A program made the position numbers and the translations under genes. The notes below the pieces were generated by a model. That model did no database searches. It was not told where the DNA came from and was given only the letters and a program-made list of their open reading frames with translations. A stretch of 64,000 nt of DNA from Aedes albopictus (taxonomy: Eukaryota; Arthropoda; Insecta; Diptera; Culicidae), in NCBI RefSeq assembly GCF_035046485.1, contig NC_085138.1, positions 66,952,580 through 67,016,579 of the forward strand, read 5' to 3'. Positions 23,270 to 34,640 of the stretch are shown one piece after another. Within the stretch, counting starts at the first letter, position 1. Every line of letters begins with the position of its first letter.

Positions 23270-25411
23270 TTATAGAAGTTAGTCTGTACTCTCAGAAAAA
23301 TGCAACTATGTAGTTATTGTAACCATCAGTAATAATAGATCATGTACATAAGCGCATTCATCACACAGTACAATGCACCAAAGGGTTCAATAGTCAGCCA
23401 AACAGTATTTAACCACTGCCATGTTCTAGTCCAAATCAGTATCAACCCTTGTATCAATCCATTAGTATTAGAGTATCACTATAGTTTTTGTATCGAAGTA
23501 TCCGTCCATATCGTATCGTATTACAAGTCCCGCGTCCGTTGTAATAGTTCCGTCCTCAAAATACAAGTTACTGTGTTAAGTTAAGTACATGTGTAGTAAC
23601 TCAGACAGTCCAACCTAGTTCCGTGTAAATCAGACCCGATCATTCCGACCAATAAACCGAAGTATTCAAACAGACCACGTACTACTCAGTGATTATCATT
23701 TGTGGAACTCCAGTGAATAATCAGATACCGACAGATCAGTACAGACGCTCTTATGTGCGCGAACATAAAATGGTCCTTCGAGCCGGATCATGTCGGTATG
23801 TCGTTCGTCGCGGTCCGAGAAGTCGAGTAGTGCCAAGTTTCGGGTCAGAGAATTCCAGTAGACACATTGACGATATCGAAGAACAAACCGTGTTATATCC
23901 TGTGAAGAAAGAAGATTGGATTCACGTCCAAGAAGACGAAAATAGTGCAATTTCGCGTGATCGAAACCCTCAACGAAATTTCGGAACAACAACAACTGGT
24001 TACATCCGTACTGCAACATAATTCGCCGTCCTCGCCACTGTGAAAATTTTCTTGTGAAAATGTGTTTGTGAGATGTGAAGATTTGACTGTCCTGTCCTTT
24101 TCGAAGAATACCTGTGTGAATAAAAATGGCAGTGAAGTGAATCGATATGCACGCATTGTGTCCTCCATTAGTGCTTCTATTACCAAGTCCATTGTTATGC
24201 GCATTTGCCCCAAACCACGAAATCAGCCATCTTCCAAAGTGCACATAATTCCGACGTTCCGACTCACTATTTTTAGCGTGCAATAGTAGCGCAATTCGCA
24301 ACATGCAAAAGTAGCGTAAATCAACTGTGGCCGTCGGCGTTGCGTTGCGTTGCGTTGCGTTGTAACGGAGTAATTCGTAGATTGCATACTGAAAGTTGTC
24401 ATGTTAAAACTTTAATACTTCTATTCTAATTGCTTATGGAATGCTATTTGGGAAGGAACAGCTATCCAATCAGAGGTTGAAGTAAAAAAGACATGAGAAC
24501 TTCCATTGCCGGCCACGCCCATCTTCTCCGTTACGAGGATAGGAAAGGATGTGATGATATGACACCTACTTTACAAGAGGTCAGCGACTCACCGACACCC
24601 CCATAGGTGTCAAGGAGTTGGATATTGGGAACGGGTTGATTGGGGATTCACTATAAGCGAGTGATGCGGCTAGATTCAGATTGTGCAAGTGTATTTGAGT
24701 TGATCATGTAGATGTGTTGATGTGAGTGTAAGTGATTTTTTAAACACCAATGTTGGGAGTGACATAGCTAAGAAATTTGTCACTCCATGGGCCTTTTTGC
24801 TTCCGGGATGGGGCACAGGCATTTGGACCATGTGTCCTGGCTAACAAGCCTAGGCTTAAGCGCCATTGATCGCTCTCTGAAACGATAAGAAACACGTTAT
24901 GTGTATGGGAAGGGATAATAGGGAAGGGATTATATCTATTTATCGAGATGCCAGGGACTCACCGACGCTCTCGTAAATAGAAAGGAATAGGATTTTCGAA
25001 CGGGAATGGTCAGGAATTTAGTATGATTAAGTTATTCAGGAATTTGGATGAGATTTAATGGGAGAAAAACAAAAATTTTAATAGTCAATAAACTAATTTA
25101 CCTTTTTATAGCTGAAAACAGAAAGTATTAGGAATAATTTTTCAAAACATAAATAAATAATGTCCTTTTTAAAAAATCAACTGTGGCCGTCGGCGGCGAA
25201 AAAGTGACAGCTGACTGACGGCGGGTAATGAGCCATTTTACGAGACGTTTCGGATCAGCTGATCGCTCATTTCATGAATGAAATTTTGACAGGAGGTTGC
25301 GCCCAAGCCCGTGAGTGTTAATATCAATATCAACACTGTTGTCGTTTCGTAAAATAGACTATAGCATATGTGTCAAACTGATCAGCTCCGGATGACTGTG
25401 CAATCATTGAG
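23270..25411 (+). other. Possible LTR/leader of a BEL-like element, interrupted
   Basis: The segment precedes the gag-like remnant, in the position expected of an LTR and leader. An AATAAA-like phrase occurs at 23651. I could not identify matching LTR ends or a primer binding site, so the call rests mostly on position. Frames at 23689-24021 (plus) and 23696-24304 (minus) overlap on opposite strands and neither shows a known domain. A separate 834-bp insertion occupies 24340-25173. Confidence 0.28.
24318..25195. mobile_element. 834-bp insertion flanked by a 22-bp direct repeat
   Basis: An identical 22-bp sequence (AAATCAACTGTGG...CGGCG) occurs at 24318-24339 and 25174-25195. The interval begins with four to five copies of 'gttgc' and ends in an AT-rich segment. 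A TSD this long points to target-primed reverse transcription, that is a LINE 3' fragment or SINE-like retroposon. Inside, two 'cgactcaccgac' phrases (24586 and 24958) show a partial internal duplication. No coding frame is recognised. Confidence 0.62.
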
Positions 25412-26085
25412 TTGATGCTGCTCAGAAGTGAATATTATCGCGAGATTGTTCGTTCGGTAAAACCAAACCGGTCTGAAACGATGGAACAAATTCACGGCGC
25501 GAGTGCAATTCCGTTGGAGGAAATTTGCGATCCGAATTCGTCCCTCCTGAAAGCGGTTGTTAAGTGCGCGGATGAATTGGCAGCCGGAATTTCCATGTCA
25601 GAAAGGGAATTTCGTTTCTCGCAAGCCCTTTATGAGCTGGTGAGTGAATTTCGTGAGCGCGTGGAAGAAGATTGTCGGCAGCAAAATCGATCTGTTGTCG
25701 AGCCGAAGAAGAGGTTGGAACCAGTGTCGTACGCTAGCTTCAGTGCCATACAACCTTTGATCAAGGCCTACAAAATTCAGCGGAAGCCTGAAACGAAGTC
25801 GGTCCAATCCCAAACGGACCAATCGGTTTCAAACTCCAGGAAGGAAAGGGAGTCAGCCAACTCAGATGGGCCACCAAAGCCGCCGAGGTGCTATTTGTGT
25901 GCAGAACGACATTTCATCAATCGCTGCAGCAGCTTCAAACAAAAACCCCTCGAGCACGATTGGAATTCGTGCAAAACCATCATCTGTGCCACAACTGTAT
26001 GAATCATCGTCATACTACGACCGACTGTGAGAAGCCTCCACGATGCATCTTCTGCGACGGAAAGCACCATGCAGAGCTGCATGTA
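25412..26085 (+). pseudogene. BEL/Pao-like gag fragment with zinc knuckles, frameshifted
   Basis: The first frame (25412-26002) gives an acidic, helical-looking stretch and then the knuckle CYLCAERHFINRC (C-x2-C-x3-H-x4-C). Near 25945 the frame shifts, and the second frame (through 26085) carries CHNCMNHRHTTTDC (C-x2-C-x4-H-x4-C) and CIFCDGKHHAELH. This spacing and the short basic links are typical of nucleic-acid-binding knuckles at the end of BEL/Pao Gag. Homology stops abruptly after the last His. No protease, RT or integrase follows in a readable frame, so this is a dead fragment. Confidence 0.68.
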
Positions 26086-26582
26086 GGGTTTATACTAGCA
26101 TGCACTCTCTATGTTTACATTGAGTGTGCAGATGGTGCGAGTTGGGCAGTTACGAATGAGCGTGTAGAGTGACAGTTGCGAAAAGTGGAGCGTCGGCGGA
26201 CGACGGACAGCGAGCCTGTGGGAAGTCTGGTGAATCCGAACGACCGGAGAAAGCTTCTGAACTGGAGAGTTGGAGTTTGCCGTTGCGAGAGTTGCTTCCG
26301 GAGGCGGACCCTACACTGCACACGGGGCTGAACCAAGAAGCAGCTTGATGGAGTAGGTTCAGGTGTCGAACACAGCGCTGCTTAGGAGGAATTACGTCGA
26401 AGCTGCTGGGAGGAGACAGAAGAGACAAGAAGAATAGTAAGAAGAGAACAAAAAGGACGAAGAAAGAAAAATGAATTCGAATTTTTGTATGAATTAAACT
26501 TTTGAACTTGAACGTATGTGTTTTGTTGTTTGCTGCGCATTTCCCTGAATTCGTGTTTGTAATCGCGAATTACCAATCCCCA
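26086..26582 (+). other. Possible solo LTR or other insertion abutting the gag remnant
   Basis: Immediately after the gag-like frame the sequence becomes GC-richer and non-coding, and runs to an AT-rich end near 26580. It starts with TG (about 26080) and could end with CA (about 26581). No short TSD was found, so the solo-LTR reading is only a suggestion. Confidence 0.3.
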
Positions 26583-27636
26583 AATCTATTCCGCCATGGT
26601 TCAACGTGATCCATGGAGAATCTCGACGAAATGATATTCGTCGGACAGCATCCAATACCAGGCGGTGCCCAGGGCGCCCGTGGAGGCCAGGAGGCCTCCG
26701 CTTTCAGGCAAGTCGTTGTTATTTTGGGTTATATTGGATAAAAAGCACCCTCTCATATTTTTCAGAGTTGAGGTTCGCTTCTGGAAGTCGAAGCATTCCG
26801 CTTTGACTTTCATTTGGTTTGGTTCACATCAAATGAGGACAATCTTAGGGAATAGAGCCGGTTTTACAGTCAATCTTGTTAGCAGACAGCAAGATTCAAC
26901 AGCTCCCAGGCATTAGTGGGAGAACTATCGGTTTTCGGACATTGGATTCAGCTCGAGATTCAACCAAACGGAGGCTGGATGTTTTCGATCCAGCAGAGAA
27001 AAGTCTGTTGGAGCCCTTGGAGTCAAGTACAGTTCAGGCATAACTGGAATCCTTGGGATTTGTGAGGAATTCAAGGTCGTCCGAAGGTCATCGTACTCAA
27101 CAGTCGACAGCTCAGCTATTAGTTTCTTCAAATGTGTTCGCTTTGAGCAAATCCCTCCTCATTTCAGTGCACCCGCACTTTATAGTCTTCGAGATTGTTG
27201 GTCATCCAGTGCCAACATTATCCGAGCCAACGGTTAAAGGTCCGTTGGTGCCTCATACGCATACAGCCGCAGTCCAGCGATGTCGATCGTTGGAGCATGA
27301 GAATCGTTGAAGGTCGATACAGTCATCATCGGTCCACTTGCCAAAAGTGGACACAGCACATTTACAGCCAGGTAATTGTGTTGCAGTCAGCTTGCTACCG
27401 TAGCAAGCGCCCCAATTCTTGTGCGCTCGCAAGATTGGGTAATTGGGTCTGCCCATCATGGGAGACAGCTTCACAGCCGTGAAGTATTCCGTCGGCTCAA
27501 CTAGTGCCTCACTCGGAGGTGACAAAAACTAGTCTGAGTATCCAAAGGAGCGCAAATTGCAGTATCGAACCTACCAGTCACAGCATCCGTGCCAATTCCC
27601 ACCGAAGATTTGTAAGCATCAGTCCGAGCGAAAGAT
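26583..27636. other. Unassigned, possibly decayed retroelement coding DNA
   Basis: Several overlapping frames of 60-95 codons occur on both strands and none has a recognised motif. Position after the gag remnant suggests the decayed protease region of the same element, but I could not find an aspartic-protease D-S/T-G motif. Confidence 0.3.
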
Positions 27637-27712
27637 CGGAAAAAAACCTTATTAATCCACCTAGCGGTGATGGTGCCTTTCTCGTGCCATAAAATATTCT
27701 TTCAAAAAAACA
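27637..27712 (+). repeat. Terminal fragment of an inverted-repeat element family
   Basis: About 75 bp beginning 'aaaaccttattaatccacct' and including 'gtgcctttctcgtgc' match the inverse of 34563-34640 with few differences. The two could be the ends of one composite 7-kb block or two separate family members. Confidence 0.6.
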
Positions 27713-28762
27713 CAAGTGACAAATTAAGTCCATGGTATGGGAGCAAAGTTCATAATTATTAAATAAGTTTCTCTCTGAACGATGACATGCATTATCAGGA
27801 ATCGATCAGTGCAATAATAATTGTTAATTTTGTTCTCATAACAGCGCCAGAGCCGGAAAAGTAACTGTGTACATTCGACACAGCGGTGAGGCTGATCTAG
27901 TAGTACACAAATCTGCACTCTTAAAAAATTAGGAATTTACACATGACGTAAACCATCAACATACGTAAACATTTCATGACTGAATGGCAAATTTGACTCA
28001 ATTGCACAAGATGTCAACAAATCTATCTGACCAGATAGGTAGAAACAATTCGCCCCCAAAACGACGATTCGACCGCTTGGGAGTGTTGTCGTCGTCGTGA
28101 TGTTGCTTCCCGAAAGCAATGTCAAATTCGTTCGGGGTTTCAAAACATTGGAAAGAAATTCATTATTTTTACAGTCAGATTGAGATTTACGAGTAAATGA
28201 GTGTGATCCGAAGGTATAACTGTTTATTCTGCGCATAACAGTATTTTTTACGGCAGTGAAAACTAATTAGAAGTACGATATCTCTGGGTCTGAAAATCGT
28301 TTAGGCGAAGTGGATAGCAAATCTAACCTAGAATATCCTACAATTCTAACCTCAACTCCACACTTGCACAAGCCGGATCTCATTTTTCACGGAAATGGTG
28401 GAACAAAATGCAAAACTAATGTACGTGCGACCGAGGGAATTGAAAGTTCTACCATTCCCACTTAAAAAAAATGTCGGATGTGGGTTGTAAGTAGGAAAAA
28501 TAAAATAATTCCCCCGACAGATTATGTTGATAGGTACGTAAAAAAAGGTAAACATCATCAGTTCGGTAGTTGCGCTACCGAAACAAAGATGGGTAACAGT
28601 ATGTTTTGTTTTGCCCTTGAAAGCCAATTTTACATTTATCATTTATTAACTCGGAGATACAGCCGAGAGGCCGTGCCTCTCTCTCAATCAGCAGCAGATC
28701 AGATTTCTTTTCTTCTTCTTCTTATTTCTGGCGAGCCGACACCGTTCGGCATCAGCTCTAGT
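27713..28762. other. Unassigned DNA, possible old MITE at 27925-28215
   Basis: A 'gcactcttaaaaaattagg' start near 27918 and 'cgagtaaatgagtgtg' near 28190 are weak inverted ends of a ~290-bp element. The remainder (28220-28760) has no recognised content. Frames under 100 codons lack domains. Confidence 0.35.
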
Positions 28763-28972
28763 TTAAGGCTCAATTGAGAATGGAAAATATTCCAGATCTA
28801 AAAAAGCACTTTTTCTCAAAATGATCAACAAATCAAAGAAAATAAGAATGTCCGATTGTTTATTTCGTCAATTATGACAATCGGACACGCTGGTTTTGCT
28901 CGCTTTTTCGTCATTCTGGAGAAAAGTGCTTTTTCAGTTTTGGACAATTTGTGATTCTCATTTGAGCCTTAA
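28763..28972. mobile_element. 202-bp MITE flanked by TTAA
   Basis: The element (28767-28968) begins GGCTCAATTGAGAAT and ends ATTCTCATTTGAGCC. TTAA abuts both ends (28763-28766 and 28969-28972). A second inverted pair, 'aaaagcactttttctc' and 'gagaaaagtgcttttt', extends the arms. It is non-coding. Confidence 0.75.
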
Positions 28973-29049
28973 CGTCCGCCTCTGGTACTAAAAAAGCCTA
29001 AACACGGACGGGTCAGGGAGACATCCACACACAACAACACCTGACCCCC

Positions 29050-29245
29050 CCCAATTTCTACTCAGTGGCTGAGTTGGTCCTACTCAGAAATCGAAAAATC
29101 CTTTGTTTTCTTACTCAGTTTCCGTTAAAAGTGGGACAACCCATTGCCAATGGGTTGTCCCACTTTTAGCCGAAACTGAGTAAGAAAACAAAGGATTTTT
29201 CGATTTCTGAGTAAGGCCAACTCAGTCATTGAGTAGAGATTTTTC
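29050..29245. mobile_element. Palindromic MITE ('ctactcag...ctgagtag'), copy 1
   Basis: Arms of about 85 bp are nearly exact inverses: 'cgaaaaatcctttgttttct' and 'gaaaacaaaggatttttcg', meeting at 'gggacaacccattgccaatg'. The flanks carry TCTACTCAGT and its inverse. One strand would form a long hairpin. Confidence 0.75.
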
Positions 29246-29394
29246 TCGGTGAAAACGAAAACGTGCACTCATGCAGAAATATTTCCACTTGGCCAATGAG
29301 TTGGTCTTACTTAAATATCCAATTTAACGCCCAGATGTATGCAACTTAGCGTTATCACTTACCCGTTACCTGACGTGCCATTGCCTTACTACAT

Positions 29395-29605
29395 TCATAC
29401 ACCGAGGTAAATTTCTACTCAGTCACTGAGTTGGTCCTACTCAGAAAAAGAAAAGACTTTTATTTTCTTAAGTTAAAACCGTTAAGTTAAAACTGAGACA
29501 ACTCAATGAGTTGCCTCACTTCTAACTGAAACTGAGCAGGAAAAAAAAATAATTTGAAATAAATCCATCTCAGTAACTGAGTAGAATTTTTTCTCATAAA
29601 GCATC
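29395..29605. mobile_element. Palindromic MITE, diverged copy 2
   Basis: TTTCTACTCAGTCACTGAGT at the left and CTCAGTAACTGAGTAGAATT at the right repeat the ends of copy 1. The arms are more diverged, so this is an older insertion of the same family. Confidence 0.68.
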
Positions 29606-29689
29606 TTAAAACCCAACGGCCAATAAGAACATTTATTTCTCTTATAAGAAAAATTATATAAGGGAATACCCATAAAAAAACGTAACGTT

Positions 29690-30300
29690 TGGTGTGGGAG
29701 GGGGGTTTGGGATAGTTTGACTCGTAAAAACGCACAGAAAACCCCGTGCGAGAGGGGGTGGGGATGTACATTGCCTATATTCGCATAGTCGATGTAAGCG
29801 CCACTGTACTTTACAACATACTTTTGGATTTTTAAGAATGAATAAATATAAAGTTCAAGATTTTTACCGCATTTACATCTAACTAAGGGTTAAATCTTTT
29901 GATCTTTTGAATAAAACTGATCTCAAATATGCAGACACGTTAGATATTAGCTTTTGTATGGTGGCATTGCCAGTGGTGTTTGCATCGACTATGCGAATAT
30001 GAGCAGTACATTACCAATTTTAGCGTGACGTACGTAATGGATGCTCCATGATGATTGTTTTGATGATTAATCAGCATCCTGTTCGCCAGATACTCGTTTG
30101 GGAACATGGCAAAAATTCTTGAGCGTATACATCACGCGTTGATGGGGAGGGGGGCTTCAGCAAAGTGTGAAAGTGTGAGCATTTTTTTAGAGTTCTCATA
30201 CAAAAAGTGTGACATAGGGGGAACGGGGTTTGAAAATCGGCAATTTTCGCGTGACGAAATTTATGGACGATCCCTGATATCACGTTTCCGAAAAATGATG
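29690..30300. mobile_element. Nested MITEs, inner one at about 29780-30002
   Basis: TATTCGCATAGTCGATGTAA at about 29779 is the inverse of a segment ending 'catcgactatgcgaata' at about 29998, giving a ~220-bp inner element. It lies inside a G-rich segment whose outer parts ('gggaggggggtttgggatag', about 29697, and 'acataggggg...gcgtgacgaaatttatgg', about 30212) resemble another common mosquito MITE. Outer boundaries are uncertain. Confidence 0.5.
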
Positions 30301-30572
30301 ACGGATGTTTGAGCCGTTTGCTGCACATGAAGTCAACTCGTAAGAGTGATGCACGAATTAGATCTTAACGCAGCAAATCAGCCGCCGCCGTTGAATGTGG
30401 GTCTAGCCATCGCTAGAACCGGATCAATAGAAGAAATATATGATTTTTGCCTTTCTCGTGCACCAAGGTGTACCGAAAGGCTATATGTTCACTCCAAAAA
30501 CAAAAAAATGATTGAGCCTCCGGAGGGGTCAAGTCTTATATACCAATCGACTCAGCTCGATGAATTGAGGTG

Positions 30573-30640
30573 ATGTCTGTGTGTGTGTATGTATGTGTGT
30601 GTGTATGTATGTGTGTGTGTGTGTATGTGTGTATGTGTAC
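30573..30640 (+). repeat. (TG)n/(TATG)n microsatellite
   Basis: Alternating GTGTGTAT and GTATGTATGTG units follow 'gatgtctg'. The same 'gaagtgatgtctgtgtgtg' phrase occurs in the related fragments at about 43935 and 49145, so the repeat grew from within the element family. Confidence 0.85.
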
Positions 30641-31071
30641 AAAAAAACTCACATCACTTTTTGGCAGTAAACCTCAACCGATTTTAATGATGAACGGTTC
30701 ATTCGACGCGGAATCTGGTCCCATTGTTTCCTATTGAAGATGGTTCAGATCGGTCCAGCCGTTCCGGAGTTATGGCCATTTAGGTGTTCCGGACCGGTAC
30801 CCCAGGAAGGGGCCAGATATGAAAACGCTACAAACCCATCCATGCGGCACATCCAACTACGGCATTTCCGATTACATGATGAATGGTAAGCTGACAAATA
30901 ATCTCAGACCATATCTGAACCGGTAGTGTCCCGGAACCGGTTCCAGGTGTCCTACCGGAAGTGGCCAAACATAAAAGTTAACATAACCATGCATGCGACA
31001 TATCAAACCGCGGCTTTTTCGATAATGCGATGAACAGTAAGCAGGAAAACTTTCCCAGACCATATCGCGCA

Positions 31072-33170
31072 GAATCTCGAGGCAGCGTTGCCGGACGAGG
31101 GTGTGCTCGATGTGGCCCCTCTAGAGGACTGCTGGAGTACAATCAAAGCAGCCATCAACAACGCAGCTGAGAGCAGTATCGGGTACGTAGAACGTAGTCG
31201 ACGAAACGATTGGTTCGACGAGGAGTGCAGAGCGGTTCTGGAGGAGAAGGATGCAGCGCGGGCGGTAATGCTGCAGCATGGAACCCGACAGAATGTGGAG
31301 CGATACAGACAGAAGCGGAAGCAGCAGACCCGTCTCTTCCGGGAGAAAAAGCGCCGCCTGGAAGAAGCGGAGTGCGAGGAAATGGAACTGCTGTGCCGTT
31401 CACAGGAAACACGCAAGTTCTACCAGAAGCTCAACGCATCCCGCAAAGGCTACGTGCCGCAAGCCTCCTGACGGACAAACGTGAGGTGATCGAAAGGTGG
31501 AAGCAGCACTTCGACGAGCACCTGAATGGCGAAGAGAATGTAGGCACGGAGGACCAAGGCAGCGGAGGAAATGACTATGTTGGTGCAGCAGAGGACGGGA
31601 ACGAACCAACTCCCACGCTGAGGGAAGTTAATGATGCCATCCACCAGCTCAAAAACAACAAAGCGGCTGGTAAGGACGGTATCGCAGCGGAACTCATCAA
31701 GATGGGCCCGGAAAAGTTGGCCACCTGTCTGCACCAGTTAGTAGTCAAGATCTGGGAAACCGAACAGCTACCGGAGGAGTGGAAGGAAGGGATAATCTGT
31801 CCCATCCACAAGAAAGGCGACAAGTTAATGTGTGAGAACTTTCGAGCGATCACCATTTTGAATGCCGCCTACAAAGTGCTATCCCAGATCATCTTCCGTC
31901 GTCTTTCACCTAAAGTAAATGAGTTCGTGGGAAGTTACCAAGCCGGTTTCATCGACGGCCGGTCGACAACGGACCAGATCTTCACCGTACGGCAAATCCT
32001 CCAGAAATGCCGTGAATACCAGGTCCCAACGCATCACCTGTTCATCGACTTCAAAGCGGCATACGACAGTATCGACCGCACAGAGCTATGGAAAATTATG
32101 GACGAGAACAGCTTTCCCGGGAAGCTGACTAGACTGATAAGAGCAACGATGGACGGTGTGCAGAACAGCGTAAGGATTTCGGGTGAACTATCCAGTTCAT
32201 TTGAATCTCGACGGGGACTACGACAAGGTGATGGACTTTCCTGCCTACTATTCAACATCGCCCTGGAAGGTGTTATGCGACGAGCCGGGCTCAACAGCCG
32301 GGGTACGATCTTCACGAAATCCGGCCAATTTGTATGTTTTGCGGATGACATGGATATTATTGCTAGGACATTTGGAACGGTGGCAGAACAGTACACCCGC
32401 CTGAAACGTGAAGCAGCAAAGGTCGGACTGGTGGTGAATGCGGCTAAGACAAAGTACATGCTGGTAGGTGGGACTGAGCGAGACAGGACAAGCCTTGGCA
32501 GCAATGTTACGATAGACGGGGATACTTTCGAGGTGGTAGAAGAATTCGTCTACCTCGGTTCCTTGCTAACGGCTGACAATAACGTGAGCCGTGAAATACG
32601 AAGGCGCATCATCAGTGGAAGTCGTGCCTATTATGGGCTCCAGAAGAAACTGCGGTCAAAAAAGATTCACCCCCGCACCAAATGTACCATGTACAAGACG
32701 TTAATAAGACCGGTGGTTCTCTACGGGCACGAGACGTGGACGATGCTCGAGGAGGACATGCAAGCACTCGGAGTTTTCGAGCGACGGGTGCTAAGAACGA
32801 TCTTCGGCGGCGTGCAGGAGAACGGTGTGTGGCGGAGAAGGATGAACCACGAGCTCGCTGCACTTTATGGCGAACCCAGCATCCAGAAGGTAGCCAAAGC
32901 CGGAAGGATACGGTGGGCAGGGCATGTTGCAAGAATGCCGGACAACAACCCTGCAAAGTTGGTGTTTGCTAACCATCCGGTTGGTACAAGAAGGCGTGGA
33001 GCGCAGAGAGCACGATGGGCGGACCAGGTGGAGCGTGATCTGGCGAGTGTTGGGCGTGACCGACGTTGGAGAGCTGCAGCTGCAAATCGAGTATTATGGC
33101 GGCAAATTGTTGATTCAGTATTATCATGAATTTGATGTTAACTAAATAAATGAATGAATATGAATAATGT
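31072..33170 (+). pseudogene. 5'-truncated RTE-like LINE, mostly open RT region
   Basis: The coding part starts in one frame (31088-31465, a basic linker ending KGYVPQA) and continues in another from about 31468 to TGA at 33129. Comparison with 690-740 shows about nine codons missing at the junction, so a small deletion broke the frame. Downstream, about 550 residues are open: KDGIAAELIK, HLFIDFKAAYDSIDR, RRGLRQGDGLSCLLFNIALE and the catalytic FADD (codon start 32338), then a C-terminal domain with GRIRWAGHVARM and RRGAQRARW. RT family knowledge places the two Asp of FADD at the metal site. The endonuclease is missing at the 5' end. The 3' end is a short (TGAA)n-like tract, usual for RTE elements. 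It is inserted in an older repeat. Confidence 0.88.
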
Positions 33171-33540
33171 GGTCCATTCATTTAATAGCAGTATGACCAA
33201 TCTATGGTATGACATTTAAAACTATCCTAGTTTGACAATTAAAGGGATACAATAAATTTTTATTGTTTATCTAAATTTAATTTGACTCTGAATTTGTAGC
33301 AAAATCGCATTCTCGCAGTATCGAGAATTTCCAATGTCCTAGATGCATACGGATATAGGTATCTTTTACAGGTTTGGTTTTACAAACTGATTTATACAAG
33401 CTGTTGCAGGCATGTGGCTAAACTTCCGACGTGGTGGAACTGCTCATGTAGTTCATTATGAATTTCGAGCTCGTTATTAATAAAAAGCTTAGAGCACGAT
33501 ATTAGCTAATATTTTGAAGAAATTACCAAATATAAAAATG
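33171..33540. other. AT-rich segment of the older host element
   Basis: No gene is seen. The sequence lies between the LINE 3' tail and the reappearance of the host element's subrepeat at about 33545, and is probably part of that element. Confidence 0.4.
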
Positions 33541-34640
33541 AATCAAACCCATACATACGGTACATCAGATCGCAGATTTTTTGATAATCTAATGAACGGT
33601 TAGCAAGAAAATAGCCTTAGATCACATTAGAGACTAGCTGTTGTGTAGCAGAACCAACGTTCATGTGAAAAATTAAATCGTGGCTTTGTTTAATGACCTG
33701 ATAAACGTTAGGTATGGACAACAGTGACGAATAGGTCCAAGTTCTCATATATGAAAGAGAACAAAATATAGACAAAACTAAAGCGATATCTCATCAAATC
33801 GTACCATTTCAGTTTCCTAAGGTGTAAATTTATAGCAGGATGGGTCAACGTTGAAAAGAAAAATAAGAATTTGATCGCGTCAACAGAAGATGGCGGCTGT
33901 TTTAAGGAATTTTGAGCTCTAAAACTATGTAAAATAAGTGTATTTGGTATGGGAAATATGTTCGAAGTCCACCAGAGTATCCAAGATAGCGGTCTAAAAT
34001 CCAAGATAATGGCTCAGTATTAAAGTCAGCGACTATTTTACAGGATTTTTAATTCTTGCATTTTGGGCATATTTTGTATGGAAATATGTCCAGAATTCAA
34101 AATTTGTAATCAGAAAACCCAAGCTGTGCGCTGTTTCACAAGGTCTGCAATATGACTATAGTTTGAATGGGGAAGAATGCCGGTCTTCGTCCAAAACTGG
34201 TAACCAGAAAATCATAAACGACATGCCAAAATTCAATACGGCGACTATTTTATGCAATTTTAGGTGCAGAGTCCAAAAATGAATACCAGAACATCCAAGA
34301 TGGTGTCTCAATGTTCAAGATGGCGGTTAGTTTAGTTGGGGTAGATATCCGGAGTCATAAAATGATGACCGGAAAATCTAAAATGACGTTTCAAAATTTT
34401 GCGGCTTCATGACACATGTTTGGTTTGAATTGTGGATCGTTGTCTTATATTTTCTGAATATTGGATATTATGCTACATTTATACATTTTATCCATATTGA
34501 GTAGATTTAGCAAGCAGCTTGCATTTTGTATTTATGTCAATGTCATCAACATGTCGCTTGAGTTTTGTTGAAAGGATATTTTAAAGCACGAGAAAGGCAC
34601 CATCACCGCTAGGTGGATTAATTAAGGTTTTTAATTTCCC

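Larger units (their letters stand above)
30446..34640. mobile_element. Old inverted-repeat element hosting an RTE-like LINE
   Basis: The left end 'tttttgcctttctcgtgcac' and right end 'gcacgagaaaggca' are inverted. Internal subrepeats ('cat(g/a)cg(g/a)(c/t)acatc...gataat(c/g)...gaacggtaagcagg') occur at about 30840, 30990 and 33550, before and after the LINE at 31072-33170. Segments with 'ccaagatggcg'-like motifs fill 33960-34330. Related fragments lie at 36505-36832, 43826-43966 and 49025-49175. No transposase is seen. Confidence 0.55.

Noticed and set aside
23696..24304. 202-codon minus-strand ORF as a host gene
   Set aside because: It overlaps a 110-codon plus-strand frame, has no recognisable domain and lies in probable retroelement leader DNA.
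30573..30640. Regulatory TG-repeat enhancer
   Set aside because: The tract is part of a dispersed element family that carries the same phrase elsewhere; nothing indicates a regulatory role.
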